A DNA stretch of 64,000 nucleotides, taken from assembly GCA_003952965.2 (NCBI GenBank), contig CM025854.1, positions 14,132,667 through 14,196,666 on the forward strand. Reading direction: 5' to 3'. A model generated the notes under the pieces. It was given only the letters and a program-made list of their open reading frames with translations. It ran no database searches and was not told where the DNA came from. This DNA comes from Morella rubra (lineage: Eukaryota; Streptophyta; Magnoliopsida; Fagales; Myricaceae). Shown here one piece after another: positions 11,921-26,300 of this stretch (position 1 is the first letter of the stretch; each line of letters opens with the position of its first letter). The position numbers were made by a program, and so were the translations under genes.

Positions 11921-13498
11921 CAAAAAGAGTTGCATTCGTACAGTAATATTTTAAATAATTGTTATTTTTTTCTAAGCTAAATAACCGTTAAGAAGTGTGA
12001 TATTTCACTCAGAAAAAGAAAAGAAAAAGTAGTGTGATATTTAGAAATACTAAAAAGATCAATGAACTTTTTTTTTTTTTTTTGCCAATAAACTTTAATC
12101 TAATTGGTATTATTTATTGTTCAATTTTCTCAAGACCAGGAATTTGAGAGTGGATATAACTTTTACAAAAGTAAAGTCTGACCTTAAATTTAGTGAATTC
12201 TCTGATGACTTTGTTAGTGTTATAATGACAAACTCGCCTATTAGATAATAGTAATAACTCAAATCGAATATTCTACAGCGTCGAAGAGTTTCATAGTTAC
12301 ACTCAGAGAGATTACTACGCTGGTCGCACCTTCCCCTCTGCTTGAAAAAAAAACAAAAAATCAGCTTTTTTTCATCCTCGGTGGTTGACGAGTTGTGACA
12401 AGCCGTGCTGTTGTTCCTCATTGGTAACTGTCCTTCGTTGTCTTATTTATTGCGGAGTCTTTTTCGTTTTTGGTCCTATAAAGTGAAGTTATTTCCCTGG
12501 GCCTGACAAGTTGTGACAACTACCTCCACATTAGTTAAAGTACCCCTCAATTCACACGATTATCACCGAACTACCACTGCCACTGCTGTTATGGATCGCT
12601 TCGGCTTTCTTTTCATACAATAGAAAGCATGGGGAGGAAAAACTTTAGTTGTTTATTGCATTCTTTTATAAATGACCACAAATAATGAATTTGGAATTCA
12701 ACGTTCCATGGAACAAAGCTAATTTATTTTAGGCATCCAAATTCGCCCCAACAGTATCATTATATTTGCTTTCAGTCGGCATAATAATTATATATGGAGA
12801 GGTCGGCTTTAATACCCGACTATGTTGCTCTTGTGGTAATAAAATTCAGATGCGAATCCGTCTATGGCAGGGGACTATAATTAACACTTACAGTTTAATT
12901 TGTATTGAAAGCAATTACATTAGCTCTTTTTTTTTTCCTTCTAATTTTTAAACCATCTCAAACTTTCCAAGCACACGATCTAGATCACTAAAATATCGAT
13001 ACAAAAATTTTGCAACATCCGGCCTCCCGAAGGACCAAGCCAACCTAAAGACCAGCTTGTCCAGCACGCTTATATTTTGGACATGTCAAACAAGGACAAC
13101 CAAGTAAATAGAAAAGTGGAACGGATAAAAAGAAAAAGAAAAAAAAAAAAAACAAGATGAATTGAACCTTTGAGCTAATGGCACCCTTACGGTCCTCCCA
13201 TTTTGGGGAAGGTAGAACCGGGGTCCAATGCCCACTCGACTCGGGATTAGGTTAGAGTACTGCCTGGGAACAGCAAAGATAAGTGCATGGACATATGAAA
13301 TTGGTGTAACCACGATTAAGACGTACCACGATATTTACCATGATGTCAGACTAGAAAATCTTCTATTTAGACGTGACAAAATTAGATGCCCTGCGCTTGT
13401 AGGGGTGTAAAAGGTAATGGACAACTTTGAATTTAATCATTTCATACACCTCATATGCTATCAATCCCATGGAAGGATTATAATTTAGCATTATCTTC
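11921..13498. other. Intergenic stretch without recognisable features
   Basis: This AT-rich sequence lies downstream of the SWEETIE stop codon. Open frames are short and without motifs. A poly(T) run lies at about 12069-12083 and a poly(A) run at about 13138-13152. No exon, RNA gene or clear transposon end was seen. Confidence 0.5.
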
Positions 13499-14341
13499 TT
13501 AACTTCGTGGTATTCCCAAATTGTTCACATTGGCTTGCTGCTGGTCGGTGCCATTATTTTCATCCATTTTCTTTTGGGTAGCTTCATCCGGTTCTCCCTC
13601 TGTCCGGCGGTTTCCTTGTCCATGAGTTTCACCAGAAAGTTCTTGTAGAGGCAGAGAGCCTGACAGTGTCTGATCAAGTTTTGTATCTGGGATATCCTTA
13701 CTCACCTCATGATCCTTCGCAACATTCACTCCGACTGATCCTTCTGCAACTTCAACAGGTTGACGGTCAGTCAAAATTTGTTCATTCTCTTGGCATGAAA
13801 TTGCTTCTTTGCCTTGGCTTTGCACCACTTCTTCCTCCTTTTCCTGAAGTTGGTCATGAAATGGCTGATTGCTTGTATGGATTTCATGCATCCCAATTCT
13901 GTTACTTGGTGCATCACACTGTGGAGAGACCTGACTGCCAGGGCTATCAGCTATCACCTCCTCTTCACCAGCCTCTGGATGCTCTGCATTATTGAGAGAT
14001 TTGGAGATTGAATATTCTTTAGAGTCACCACTTCCAGTACCAATCTCCAGAATAGAAGAGTTCTCAACCGAGCCAGGGTCTTTTGCAGAACTCACTGCTC
14101 CTGACTCGTTTCCAGCTGCATTTGTGGAGGCAGGAAAAGACTGGAAAGAATCCCAATCATCTTCATCCTCTCCATCCTCCTCTGTGCCATTCTTATCTGA
14201 GGGCACCGTGGTGGCTAACACTGGGGAATGCTTCTCTTCAGTTCCTTCTGTTGGTACTGATAATTTTACCTCTAATAATGGTGCCAAAGGTCTCATTTGT
14301 GATGCATTATGATCTTGTGATACAGAATCAAGGATAACCCC
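13499..14341 (-). CDS. SWEETIE: SWEETIE terminal exon (acidic C-terminal tail)
   Basis: The exon opens at 14341 after a TTTCAG acceptor ([16 protein letters not shown]) and ends with TAA at 13501-13499, giving 280 codons. After the last HEAT-like sequence the tail is polar and acidic. It carries an aromatic-acidic motif, [16 protein letters not shown], at about residues 60-75 of the exon. Short acidic-Phe motifs of this kind bind adaptor ear domains in other proteins, so a trafficking contact is possible; this is inference. The remaining 200 residues are Glu/Ser/Gln-rich and look disordered. Confidence 0.93.
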   Translation of the reverse strand, partial: GVILDSVSQDHNASQMRPLAPLLEVKLSVPTEGTEEKHSPVLATTVPSDKNGTEEDGEDEDDWDSFQSFPASTNAAGNESGAVSSAKDPGSVENSSILEIGTGSGDSKEYSISKSLNNAEHPEAGEEEVIADSPGSQVSPQCDAPSNRIGMHEIHTSNQPFHDQLQEKEEEVVQSQGKEAISCQENEQILTDRQPVEVAEGSVGVNVAKDHEVSKDIPDTKLDQTLSGSLPLQELSGETHGQGNRRTEGEPDEATQKKMDENNGTDQQQANVNNLGIPRS

Positions 14342-17300
14342 CTGAAAGCAAAGACGGCCGGTCAAATAGAGTATCTCTCAATAAGCATTAGCCAAGTTGA
14401 GTTATGTCCAAGTTTACTCTACAAGAAAATAATGCTAACTCTTGAATTGCATCTCACCTACAATATCCCAGGCAGTTCATTTCTAATAATTCTTTGGCCA
14501 CAATCTTCTAGGTAGTTTTGAAATCATAATAAAGCTCAACTTGCTACTCAGGTGTTTTATTGCCACAGCAGACTGTTGGGTATTTCTGTATGCTGGGGGA
14601 AATTTAAAAAAAAACACCATAATTTAATCCTGAGTATCCTACTGGATCTTTGGTTTCAAATTTCAGCAGTTAAAAGCATGTCATTTCATCAAGGTTTCCA
14701 TGTCAACCTGCGAGTCTCCACAAATTAAGACAGATGGATTACCCCGGGTAAATTGGATGTGAGCTGGGTGTCTGACACCCAACATGCCGGAAAAATGAAG
14801 GGTCACAATAAATTAATAAATAAATACACCTGTCTCCTCCTGAACCCTCCATACCACGCCATTGATCTCCCCCACTCCCCACTCCCCACTCCCCTCCCCC
14901 CAATCGTCTCTTTCACCACATGTGATTTCCCACCACTGCCACCAACACCACATAAATTTGGCCAACCTCCTGACCTTGGCAACACACACAAACTCCAGGG
15001 GATGAGGAGTGTGGGCCAATTGACAAGGATCAGGAACTTGGATCCGTAATTTGCAGAGTCCCATAATCTTTTCTATGAATATTATTTATTTGTTTTTCCT
15101 TCTGAAACGTGATGCGTCTTTGCGGGTTTGGGACTTGGGTTGTGGATTTGATTTGGCTTATGAAACATTTAGTGAATAAATCAGGATGGGAATGTGGGTG
15201 CAGGTGTTTATTGGTTTTGGGGGAGTGAATTTGGGTGAATGCTTGGATTTGGGAAGTGGGTTTGATGGATTTCTTGGCTTTTCAATCAAGGTTTGGATAT
15301 AAAGTTACCTGTGCTTTTGGTTGCTGAGAGATCTTGTAAGGGTTACGTGATGTTGCATCAGATAAGGGAGATGGCAAGCAGAGAAGGTGGAAAGGGAAGA
15401 GAGGATTCTTCTGTGCCTTTTCTGGGTCCATTGGGCATCAAACATGTGTTTCACGTTGGTGGAGAAGGATGTGAAAACTATAGGGAGATGGCAAGCAGAG
15501 AAGGTGGAGAGGGAAGAGAGGATTCTTCTGTGCCTTTTCTGGGTCCATTGGGCATCAAACATGTGTTCCACGTTGGTGGAGAAGGACGTGAAAACTATAG
15601 GTTGCACTGCTGCCCATTCTGATGAAAGACTGACTGAGGATGCAATTTGAATTGAAATGGTAGTTTTACAGTGCAATGTCAGAAACATGCTAGTCTGGTG
15701 ACTAAATTGAAATATAGGTGTTCTTCAGCAGTGCAAATTGTAGATTCCCCATTTGCACAGTATCAGATATATAAAATACTGCAATATAGCAAGGAGCACC
15801 TGAAGTTTCTGCCTGTGCATTGGAGGCATTGACAACAAGACATCCTTGAAGTGAACTGCTGAGGAAGGGATTTGAGCTATATGAGAAACCAGCTTTAAGG
15901 TGATGCTTCTTAGGTCACTGACCTCCTGTAGTCAGCTCACATTGTCAGAAGGTCAAAAAGAGATGAAATTCAAGTAGAGAAAACTTCCAATTTAGAGACC
16001 CTTTATCTCTATTACCCGTGAAAATTCAGCTTCTGATGCCAAGAATACCATTACAATGGCTTCAAAAAGTAGATTTACGAATCCCCTCTGAGATTTGCTA
16101 CCTTTGGACAGTGTCTGCAGAAGCACTAAGATTCTCAAGCATTCACTGACAACAGCCACTGATTCTTTAGTCAAAGGTTTCTGTGATTGAGCGAATCGAA
16201 CGAATCCTTTAGAATGATAAAACACACAAGTTGAACACATCAAAGGATTCTAAAAGTAATATCACTTAGAAAGAAGTACACAAAAAAACAAAGACCTTCA
16301 ACATCTGTTGGATTAAGGTGAAAATATCCCCAATTTGCTCTCCGACCAAGAATATTACAAATGTATTCTCTTCAGGGATCAAGGCTCTCTGCACCGTAGT
16401 CTTTAGCACTTGTAATCCAATTGCTTGAACCTGTGCAGAACAAAAATCCATCAGTCGTCATTCTGTTCTACGTAATAACTATGACCATACCTAGATACTT
16501 CAAAGATAGAGATCTATTTACCTGTATATTTGAGTCCACAAGTGACATTCGGATACATTCCGTGCAATACTTGAGCAGAGTAAAATAGATAGCATCACTG
16601 CCGTTGCTTCCAAGACAATGAATTCCATGAACCAGCTTGGCAAAAGATATAGTTTGCTCAACAGAGAAAGCAAGTTTCATTTGCAGGAGTTTGCGTAAGT
16701 CTGATCTCTTATTGTCCAGCAGATGGATGCCCTTGATGCATTCCTTAATCAAATTAGCTAACACATTCAGACAAGTTCCAAGAATTGCTCTCAGATAGTG
16801 ACTACCCTCGTCACCAAGTTTAAAGTTTTCTGCAGCACAAATTCCACTATATTCAGATAGGCTTATGCACTGTATAGGCAATGTAACAAGGGTATTTGCA
16901 ACAGGAACATTTGGATGCATCTATCTGTGATTGATAGGCATGTTGGGTTCTAGCAAAAAGAGAATGGCATGCTTCATCTACTGAGACATGATGAACTGCG
17001 TCTGTCCTTCTGGAACCCCAGAAATAAAACCTGAAATCCCTTTCAAAGTCATGAAAAAAAAAATCTAGAATGTACAGAAATCTATGATGAAACAATCCGT
17101 GCAGTCCATGTTTTTCATCCAGAAAATCACTTCTAGAACTAAAATCAACTAAAAGTTATACCATTAAATATCAGATGAGTGAAATGTAAATGAAAAAATA
17201 ACACATATACGTAATTATCAAAGAAAGCTGAGCATTGGCCAATCCAGTTGTAGCATCAAATGCTCACCGCTGATAAGTTTCTCCAATGAGGAAATAGTGC

Positions 17301-20300
17301 ACTTGACAAAATCATTGACTTCAGAAAAGCATAAGTCAGTAGAGGCTTCTCTAATGCACTTGAAACCAATTAAAAGAAATGCCAACACCACTGATTCCAA
17401 CTGCTTCTGTAACTGAAGACATGCAATACAAAAAGAAGAAGAAACTCAGCAGTTAAGACAGTTCCATAGTAATGGAGGACAACACATGCAACATGCTACA
17501 TAAGCGTCAAATGCCTTACCCAGTGCATTCAACAAAGGAAAAAATGATCTGATCATGGACACACCTTACCCACCTTACTTTCTAGGCGCTTCAACAGTGT
17601 CTTCGCCGTGAAAAATAATGAGGATATCAATTCATACCAGTTTGGCTGATCTGGTGAAGTTGCAGCAGTACTGAGCTCAAAACAGTTGGGACTAGTTAGC
17701 CAAAGATATTCATGAGGTCACACTTCCACATTTTTTCAGACAGAAGAAAAGAACTGACATGAAACTTAATCTTCATAGCATATTGTGTACCTTCGAAACA
17801 TTCTAAAGAGGTACGTGAAACAAAGTTCCATTGCCAAATAAGCAAAATTGTCTATTTCAAGGAAATCTTCAGGACAGTTCTGCACAACCTGTTGTAAGAA
17901 ATTGATGCAAACAACTCAGCATCTCTGCTTGAAAATGAAGCTGGCACGTATATGCAAATAAATCAAACAGATGAACCATACCATGCAAATAATTTTGATA
18001 TGACTGTGACTACAGCAATACAGTACTTCAAAAATGTCAAATAGCAGAAGCTACTTATTTTGCAAATACAAGGACAAATATTAGTACAAAAACCAAGTCT
18101 GGAAAGTAGATGTCGATGTCAATAATATGTTTTTGCATTAAAAACAGTGCAATGCTGCAGGAGGGCTAGCTACTGACCACACCACCATTCCTGAAAACTT
18201 AGAAAAATGACAACTCAAAAAGGAAACACTCTGCAGATGGACAAGTAGACCTCATTTTTATTATTTGCTTATGCTTTTGTAGATTTGAATGCTCGCAACA
18301 TTAATGCAAGAACCAATGCTTCTTAAATCAGAAAAAAAATTCACATTATCTCAAAAGACTACCTAATGTTTACCTGTGATAGAACAGATATCGCCAGACT
18401 GTTAAACGAACTATCCATGTATGTGGCATATGAGAGAACCTGCATGCATTAAAAATTTCTTAAGCACGCTCATTTATATCACCTCAATCAAAATAGCAAA
18501 GAAGTGGAATCATTGTAGCATTAGCTATATGGTAACAGCCATCCATCCTAGTTAGATTTAAATTACAGCAAGATCAGAATGAGGGTAACATGAAATGAGA
18601 GACCAGAAGAGACTATGCATTGTGAAGATACACAAGATAGGATCGGAGCCAGAAAGTTTACTTCTCAGAATATTATATCAATATCTATTCTACATCAGTA
18701 CTGAAAATAAGCGAAGGGATACAAATTCATGGTCGCACAAGTAGCTAGTGGAAACCCCATGGGTGGACTACTTTCTTAGTGCTGCCATGTATCTCACATA
18801 TTGAGATTAGTATCACCAATATATTCAACTGGAACACATTTGGTTCTTTGAATTCTGATGGGTTCATGGCTCAATGAATATGGCACAGTAGCATTACACC
18901 TTGAAGGTCGTCACCCTTTTGTGGCACAAATACTGTTGGGCATAGTTCAGACTAGCGTTCAGCATTCAAAAAACTCAAACATACTTTAATCATGTCAGTG
19001 ATAACTTGCAGTGACAAGGTAGACAGAAAAAGCAGTCTTTTCAATTTATAAGAATTTGTCGACAATGAGAATCAATAAGAGAAGTCAAAAAATTCAGAAA
19101 TTAAGAGTTCTACCAATTCCAGTGATACCCATACTGATCAAGATCAAAAAGCAGTTGCAAATACTCAACCAAGTCTTAGTAAAGCAGTCTTAAACTAGTT
19201 TTTGCATTTTAGAACATATCAATTGGGATGCACATGTACTTTTTCTAATCATATGCTGCACTGTAACTTGCACTTTTGCAGCTAAGTCTATGCCTTCACA
19301 CACTCTTTGAAATAAGTATAGAAAAGTCATCAAGTCAATTAAGGGAAAGGGGAAGTTTGGTTGTCTCATTGAAATTGAATGGATCGTTTGAACGCAAAGC
19401 ACATGCTGCTGTAAATATACCATAAAAAGTGTGCCAGTCCAATGAAGAAAAACCACGAATATTAGCATCAGGGGATCTATTTAGGATTTAGGAAACGATG
19501 ACGTTTAAAGTAACCTCCACCAAGTGCACAAATTATTGTAATTTCAAAATGGCCTAATTCAAGATAGCAAGTTCAAACACTTAAATCATATGAAACTAAA
19601 TCTGGATATAGCCTGCACTGAATCACCAACTTCTTTGCACAAGTTATGAGAACAAAAGGAGAAGAGAAAGATCGCCACCTGTAACAATTCTCTGCTAATA
19701 TCCATAGTGAGAAATCCCACACTAAAATATCTTTCAGTGGCGAGACACTGGAAAACTGGTAGCACAATTTCGTATAAGTTGAAGCCTGGGGGATCAAGCT
19801 CTTCAATTGGTGAGTCTTCACCATGTTTTGCTTTAGCATAGAACAATGGCAATTTAGATTCACCAAGGGTTAGATTTTGTCCCTGAAATAGAACAAGCAG
19901 AGAAAAGCCCCATAGAAAATGAAACTCCACTGGCTCCAGTTCAACCATGTTATATCCAGATACTAAGCTTCCTGCAATATCCTCAACGCTCGCTTTGGAT
20001 TGTTCATTAGTACTTAGATTCCAAGGAACTGAATCGAGTGCAAGTGCTTGCAAAATTACAGGCCAAGATTCTTCCAAACAAGGCTGCAACTTTGAAGAAA
20101 CCAAAGGTGATTGGATTCCCTCAAGGAACTGACTCCACTGAACAAAGTGTCGCAACTTAAATTAGTATGCCATAGAGACATCAGAAAGGTTCAATCTACA
20201 TGAAACTTAAGTCTTGAGGTGAAAGATGGTAGTGAAAGAAGGAAAAAGGAAGCTTACAGTCTTCTTGCGATGGAAACAAAGGCAGACATAACTGTAATCC

Positions 20301-23300
20301 TTCAAAACCTGGATCCAGTACTTTCCCAATACGTTTGAATTCTTTGAAAATAAAGGTAACAGTGCTAGGTATTCATCCGGAATCATACTATGATGTCTTC
20401 TCAAGAAGGCATAGGTATAACACTTGAGTGAGGCATGAGCAGCCAAAAGTCTTATCTTGATCTAATTTTTGTCACTAAGATATTAGTAAAAGGATATGCC
20501 AGATAATGCAGAAAAGCATCAGAAGAACAACAGAATGATATACCTTGCACGAGACCCATTCAGCAAAAGAAGGATAATAAAGTTCTTTGAAATCATTCAA
20601 TGGACGAGAAATCAACGAGAATATGCGTTTAACTGCAACTTGATCACCACTAATTACTCCGCTCGTCAGTATCTGAAATTTTTTTCATATCGTGTCATTG
20701 CATCTTATATACATCATAAACTGAAAAGTAATGTAAAAAGAAGAAACATCTGTCTATAGTCGTACCTTAGTAGCCAGTTGCAAGCCCGCTTCTAATAGTA
20801 AAGGGCCAGCAGATACGTCCAAGGCAGTGCGAACCGCAGATACTAGTTGGGCCTAAATATAATCTCAATTAATGACAGATTGATGACGCTCGGAAGTTTT
20901 TCTTTTAAGAGCAACTAAGTACATAATGCACCAGTCTCTCTGAAATCTTTCCCAAATATGATGAGTAACATGTATTAATAATCTAAGGTGTTGACCTATG
21001 GAATTGTGTCGGTGAGGTGAAAAAGACAAGCAACAGCCATCCATGTACCTGATACTGCTCCAGCAGAAGGTGTCCCGGAAGCTCAGGATCCTGTGTTCTT
21101 TCAAACTGTATGCAAAAATCGCAAGCCAGAAACAACTTAACTTTTGATAGATAATAAGAATTTTAGCAAAAGACAAAGCAGAGAACCAAATGGAAAGTAA
21201 GTTCCAAGATAAAGCCAAAGATTTGCCCACAACTAATCTCCAAGAATAACAGTGACAGACTAAATATGTAAGTGTTTCACTAAATTAGAGTCACCTAGTT
21301 TCCCGCAAGTATATTAGTTGTTAATATGTTTTTTTTTTCTCACCCTATTGAGTCCAATGAGGAACTACAAATCATTCCCATAGAAAGAAAATCTGTCTTT
21401 CATTTTTTTCTTTTTTTGTTATCGTGTAGAAGCGGACAAAATGTAGGACAATTAACATGACACTTTACTTCATTTTATGATTGTGGAAGCCACACTGGAA
21501 GGTCACAACAAGCCTCAGTATCTGAAACCGCGGACTTCAAAAAAAAAAAGTTTAAGCTTATCATGGTGTCATAGATGGTAAAGAGGAAGATAATAACCAT
21601 CTTACGACTCCTGCAAAAAATTTCACCTTCTGAGCTTTACTCAGGTGAAAATCATTAATGCTAAACGACACCAGAAATATATGTCAATAAACCTCAGCCT
21701 CCCATAACCATATAAGCGGTGAAACCACCAACAATTAAGTTAGACTCTCTAGAGTTATTTGAATTAGGTATTCTGTATAGTTCACTTTAACTGCTCAAAC
21801 CCACACCTCTGACACTTACTTCCAAGTGGCGTATACATTAAGACCTACAATTTTGAAATACAAATGTTATGTTTCATATCTCAAGTTTAACAAGTTCTCA
21901 TCACCATAGCAGCATAATGTCAAAGTAAAAGCCCTGGTTTAAAAGTGCTTTATTCATTAGCTCATTTTAGAACATACTCTACAATAAATGCGACAAAGAG
22001 AGTACTAAGATACACAAGGATGAAATCCATATAGGGCCAAAAGAACTTGCAGAATATTTACCTTATCTATAATCATACTCAGAAGCCCCACACCAATTGG
22101 CCGCATGTGTTCAAACTGGATTGTGCTTATCTGAGACCAAAAATGTAAGAAAATGAGTCAACTTAACATGAATGTAGGGCTTCTGATTATTTTCAAAGTA
22201 ATATAGCAGTATGCTAGTGAGTTCATATTAAGCACCTGATAAGCAAGTGATATTAGCTCTTGGACATGGAGTACCAGCCAATCACTAGAAACCTGTCTAT
22301 TCGCAGGTTGTTTCCTTGCTAAAGAGAGGTCAAAATGAGCTGGATTCTTCCCTACTGCTCTGGGAAGATGACTCAAACACCTATATACCAACAACTAACT
22401 AAAATTAGATAACCTCAGAATGAATACTAGATACCTACATACACAAAATCCCATACTACACAAAATCCCATACTACACAAATATAATAGATTCAATCAGC
22501 AACAAGCACTTAGATCAGGATTAATGCTTTGAAAGGCTGAGGGCATTTAACCTCCAGGTTAGGGATGCCGGGTGCATGTTAAGACCATCGTGTACACCTT
22601 TAACGAGTCCATATAAATGGGTTTTATGCTGAAATACATGCAAAATTGGATGCTTTTTTTTTTTTTCAAATTTGAAATCGTCTCTATTTAGCTTTGACTA
22701 GTGAGTCTTATAACCGTGAAGTTGTTAAAAGTAGAAGACACAAACTAGCTTTAGCATGTCCTTGTGTTTCATTTGGTTCAATCATTCATAAGCCACCATC
22801 TGCCCTATGGCATCTAGCCCAATTATGTCCAGAACATTGGATTGTGCCTATCTGTGCTTCTTCTTCTTCTTCTTCTTCTTGCGCAGAAGAAGAAGAAGAA
22901 GAAGAGAGCTAATCCCATGTAAGCATCAATTAGGAACCATCCGAAACTTCCATTGACCATTGGGGACACATTAGCAACCAAAAAACTTGCAACAAGCATA
23001 CCTCACTGGCAAAAATAGAATCAACGGTAATCTAAATAACAAAATATTGGCACTACTTTGACTACAGTGCCACCCACAGGCAGCTGATCTAATGACCCTC
23101 CATTCCAATTAATTTGTTGGAGCCAACATATGAAACAGAAACTATGTATACATGCAGCATATAGCCCCAACTAGACCTGAGTTCACTCAAGCTCCTGAAA
23201 GAACATTTTGTAATGTGGGATTCTTCTATTGAAAAGATAATATATAAGAAACCCCCAGATCTCAAAATGATGAACTCCTTCCATTTCATTTCAAGAGAGA

Positions 23301-26300
23301 CTGAAACAACACAGTCCCGAAGAAAAGGATAAGGCATCGAAGTATATCCACGGGCATGGACAGTGTTAGATGAATTACCACCTATTTCGTTATTTCAAAT
23401 AATAAACAAGAACAGAGGAACAAAAAATCCATCACATACTCAGCAGCAAACACTCTGGTTCGATATCTGAGGTGCTTCTCTCGAGTTGGCATCATGCTGG
23501 AAGATTCAAATCTATAACCTTGTCTATTCATGCCTTCAGAGCTAGAAACCATGTTTTCATCATCATCTCCCAAATTTTGCCTGGTCTCACCATCTGGGTC
23601 ATTTGAAGGATCATTCATTACCTTTTTATAATTGTCGATTCTCCTAGTTGGCAAAGCAAGAACCTGAGCAAAAGTTTGAACAGTTCATTCGATTAGCTCA
23701 AATATTGTGGTAGCAAAGCTATTGTTGGCATTTTTAAGGCACCTCAATAACTCCAATTGGCCTAAGGGGCCAACGATATTTTACAATGTTTTGGCAGATC
23801 ACATCTACCATGCAAAAAATGATGTGTACTATCGAAGGTAGGTACACCCATCACTGGGAGATCCTTTCGTCACCCAATTCATAACCTTAGTCTAACACAT
23901 ACCATAAATGTGATTTTTTTTTTTTGATGAATAAGCCAATCTCATTAGAAAAAGTGAAGACAGTACAAAGAACTATACCGAAATCACTGATCCAAACAAG
24001 CAAGAAAACTAACGAAATCAACAAAATCTAGAAAAGGGCAACCAAGCATAGAGTTTGCCCAACAGAAAAGTAAAGACAAGAAAGCACCCTGCAACCTATC
24101 CAAAGACAAAGAACAATCCTCAAAACATCTATTATTACGCTCCTGCAAAAGGCACCACCAGATACAATGGGGAATCATTCTCCATATAGCCTTAGCGCAG
24201 GGGTTTTTGAGCCCCCTCTTCCAACACCACAGCACATCTTCCACTTTTTCTGGCATAACCCATTTAAGATTTAGAATACAGAGCACAAGAGACCACAGCC
24301 CACTCGCATAAGGACAATGCAATAAGACATGATTAACTGATTCCCCACCACAGCAGCATAAGAAACACCAATCAGCCAAGATCATACCCTTTCTGCGAAG
24401 ATTATCAATAGTTAAACTCCTACCAAGAGAAGCCTCCCACACAAAGAAGGCGACTCTCAAGGGGCACCTAGACCTCCAAACACCCCTCTAAGGGAAAGAG
24501 AGACCAGCCCCACCTCTAAGCAAATCATACATCGACTTAACAGAAAACACCCTATCCTTAGTGCCCATCCAAACCATCACATCATCCTCCCCTCTTCTGA
24601 CAAGAACCCCATACAACAAAGCAAAGAAGGAAGCAAACTCCTCCATCTCCCAATCATTTGCAGCTCTAGAGAAAGGAACACACCACACCACTTTAACACC
24701 ATCATCCACCAAACAATCCGCCACCATTTCCAGGACAAGACGATAACATAAGAACATCTTACCTTGGAAGGACATTTAAACCAAACCATAACATCACAAA
24801 TGAAGACAAATTAAGTCCATATGTAAAGTCCCCAAACTGGATTCTCACCTCCATGGACACAGCTTAAGCTATCAAAATCAACAAACCTAGGAACCTACTT
24901 AACTAAGAAGGAAGAGGTCCTTTGGATAGCCCTTAACTTCTATGTACACCACATGGAAGATTATTTGGATTCAAAATAAGCATTCACGAACTACGTTGTG
25001 ACCCCAATTTTCTGGATACTAACTAAAGTCATGGGCAGCCATGCTTCCATCCAGAAAAACCATGTTATTCTAGATGAGAGAGATAAATCATATTTGCAAT
25101 TTTTTTTTTTGATAAGGCAATATTATTAAAAGAAAAAGGAAAGAAGAGACAGTACAAAGGACTATACTGAGACCTCTTGACCAAACAAGCTAGAAAACTG
25201 ATGAAATCTAAAAACTCCGAAAAGGGAGAACCCAACAAAGCATTCACCCACAAGAACAAGGACTGCAAAAAATTTCCCCTTAGACCCTCCATGGACACAG
25301 CCACACCCTCAAAACATCTCCCATTTCTCTCTCTCCATAAATTCCACCAAATACAAGTAGGGATCACTCTCCAAATAGCTAAGGCCCGAGGGTCTTTAAA
25401 ATCCCTTTTCCAGCACAACAAAACTTCAGCTACCCTCCTAGGCATCACCCAATCATAGTCCATAATAGAGAGCACTAAGGACCACAAATCCCTAGCAACC
25501 AAACAGTGCAGCAAAATGTGCTCAACAGACTCCCCATCACATTTGCAAAGATAGCACCAATCTAGCACATACACTCCCCTCCTCCTCAAGTTGTCAGTGG
25601 TAAGGATTCTTCCATGGGTGGCTTCCCAAACAAAGAAGACGCCCTAGGCGGGGCTAAAGTCCTCCAAATCTGTCTCCAAGGGAAGCTCTCATCGAAATCC
25701 CCAACAAGACACGAATACCAAGATTTCACCAAAAAAACACCATTCTTGGATGTCACCTATCTCAACTTGTCTTCAGCATGACTCCTCAAAACTTTAGAGT
25801 AAAGTAAAGAGAAGAGCCGAAAACTCCTCCAACTCCCAATCATTAGCCCTCCTAACAAACTGAATATTCCACGAAGAACTCCCAGAACCCAGCTCCAAAT
25901 AGTCTGCCACCATAGCATCCTTATTGCAAACTAGAGAAAACAAAAAAGGAATCATATCCTTTAAGGAGCTCTCACCGCACCAACGATCCTTATTGAAATT
26001 TTTTTTTTTTGATTAGGAAAGCTTTATTAAAAGAATCAGAAAGGGTAACCGTACAAAGAGCTATACTGAAACACCTAAGCCAAGCAAGCTACAAAACTAA
26101 TGAAATCAAAAAATCAGAAAAAGGAGAGCCCAACACAGCATTGGCCCATAAAAAAAGAGTGCTCATCAGCTTGCCCCTCAACCCCTCTAGGGACGTAACC
26201 GAGTCTTCGAAACATCTGCCATTCCTCTCCCTCCAAAGAACCCACCAGATGCACAAAGGGATCATCTTCCACATTGTCAAAGCGGGAGGGTTGTCGAACT

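Noticed and set aside
13666..14337. Plus-strand open frames of up to 109 codons
   Set aside because: Antisense shadows of the SWEETIE terminal exon, which has clear homology and correct splice phase.
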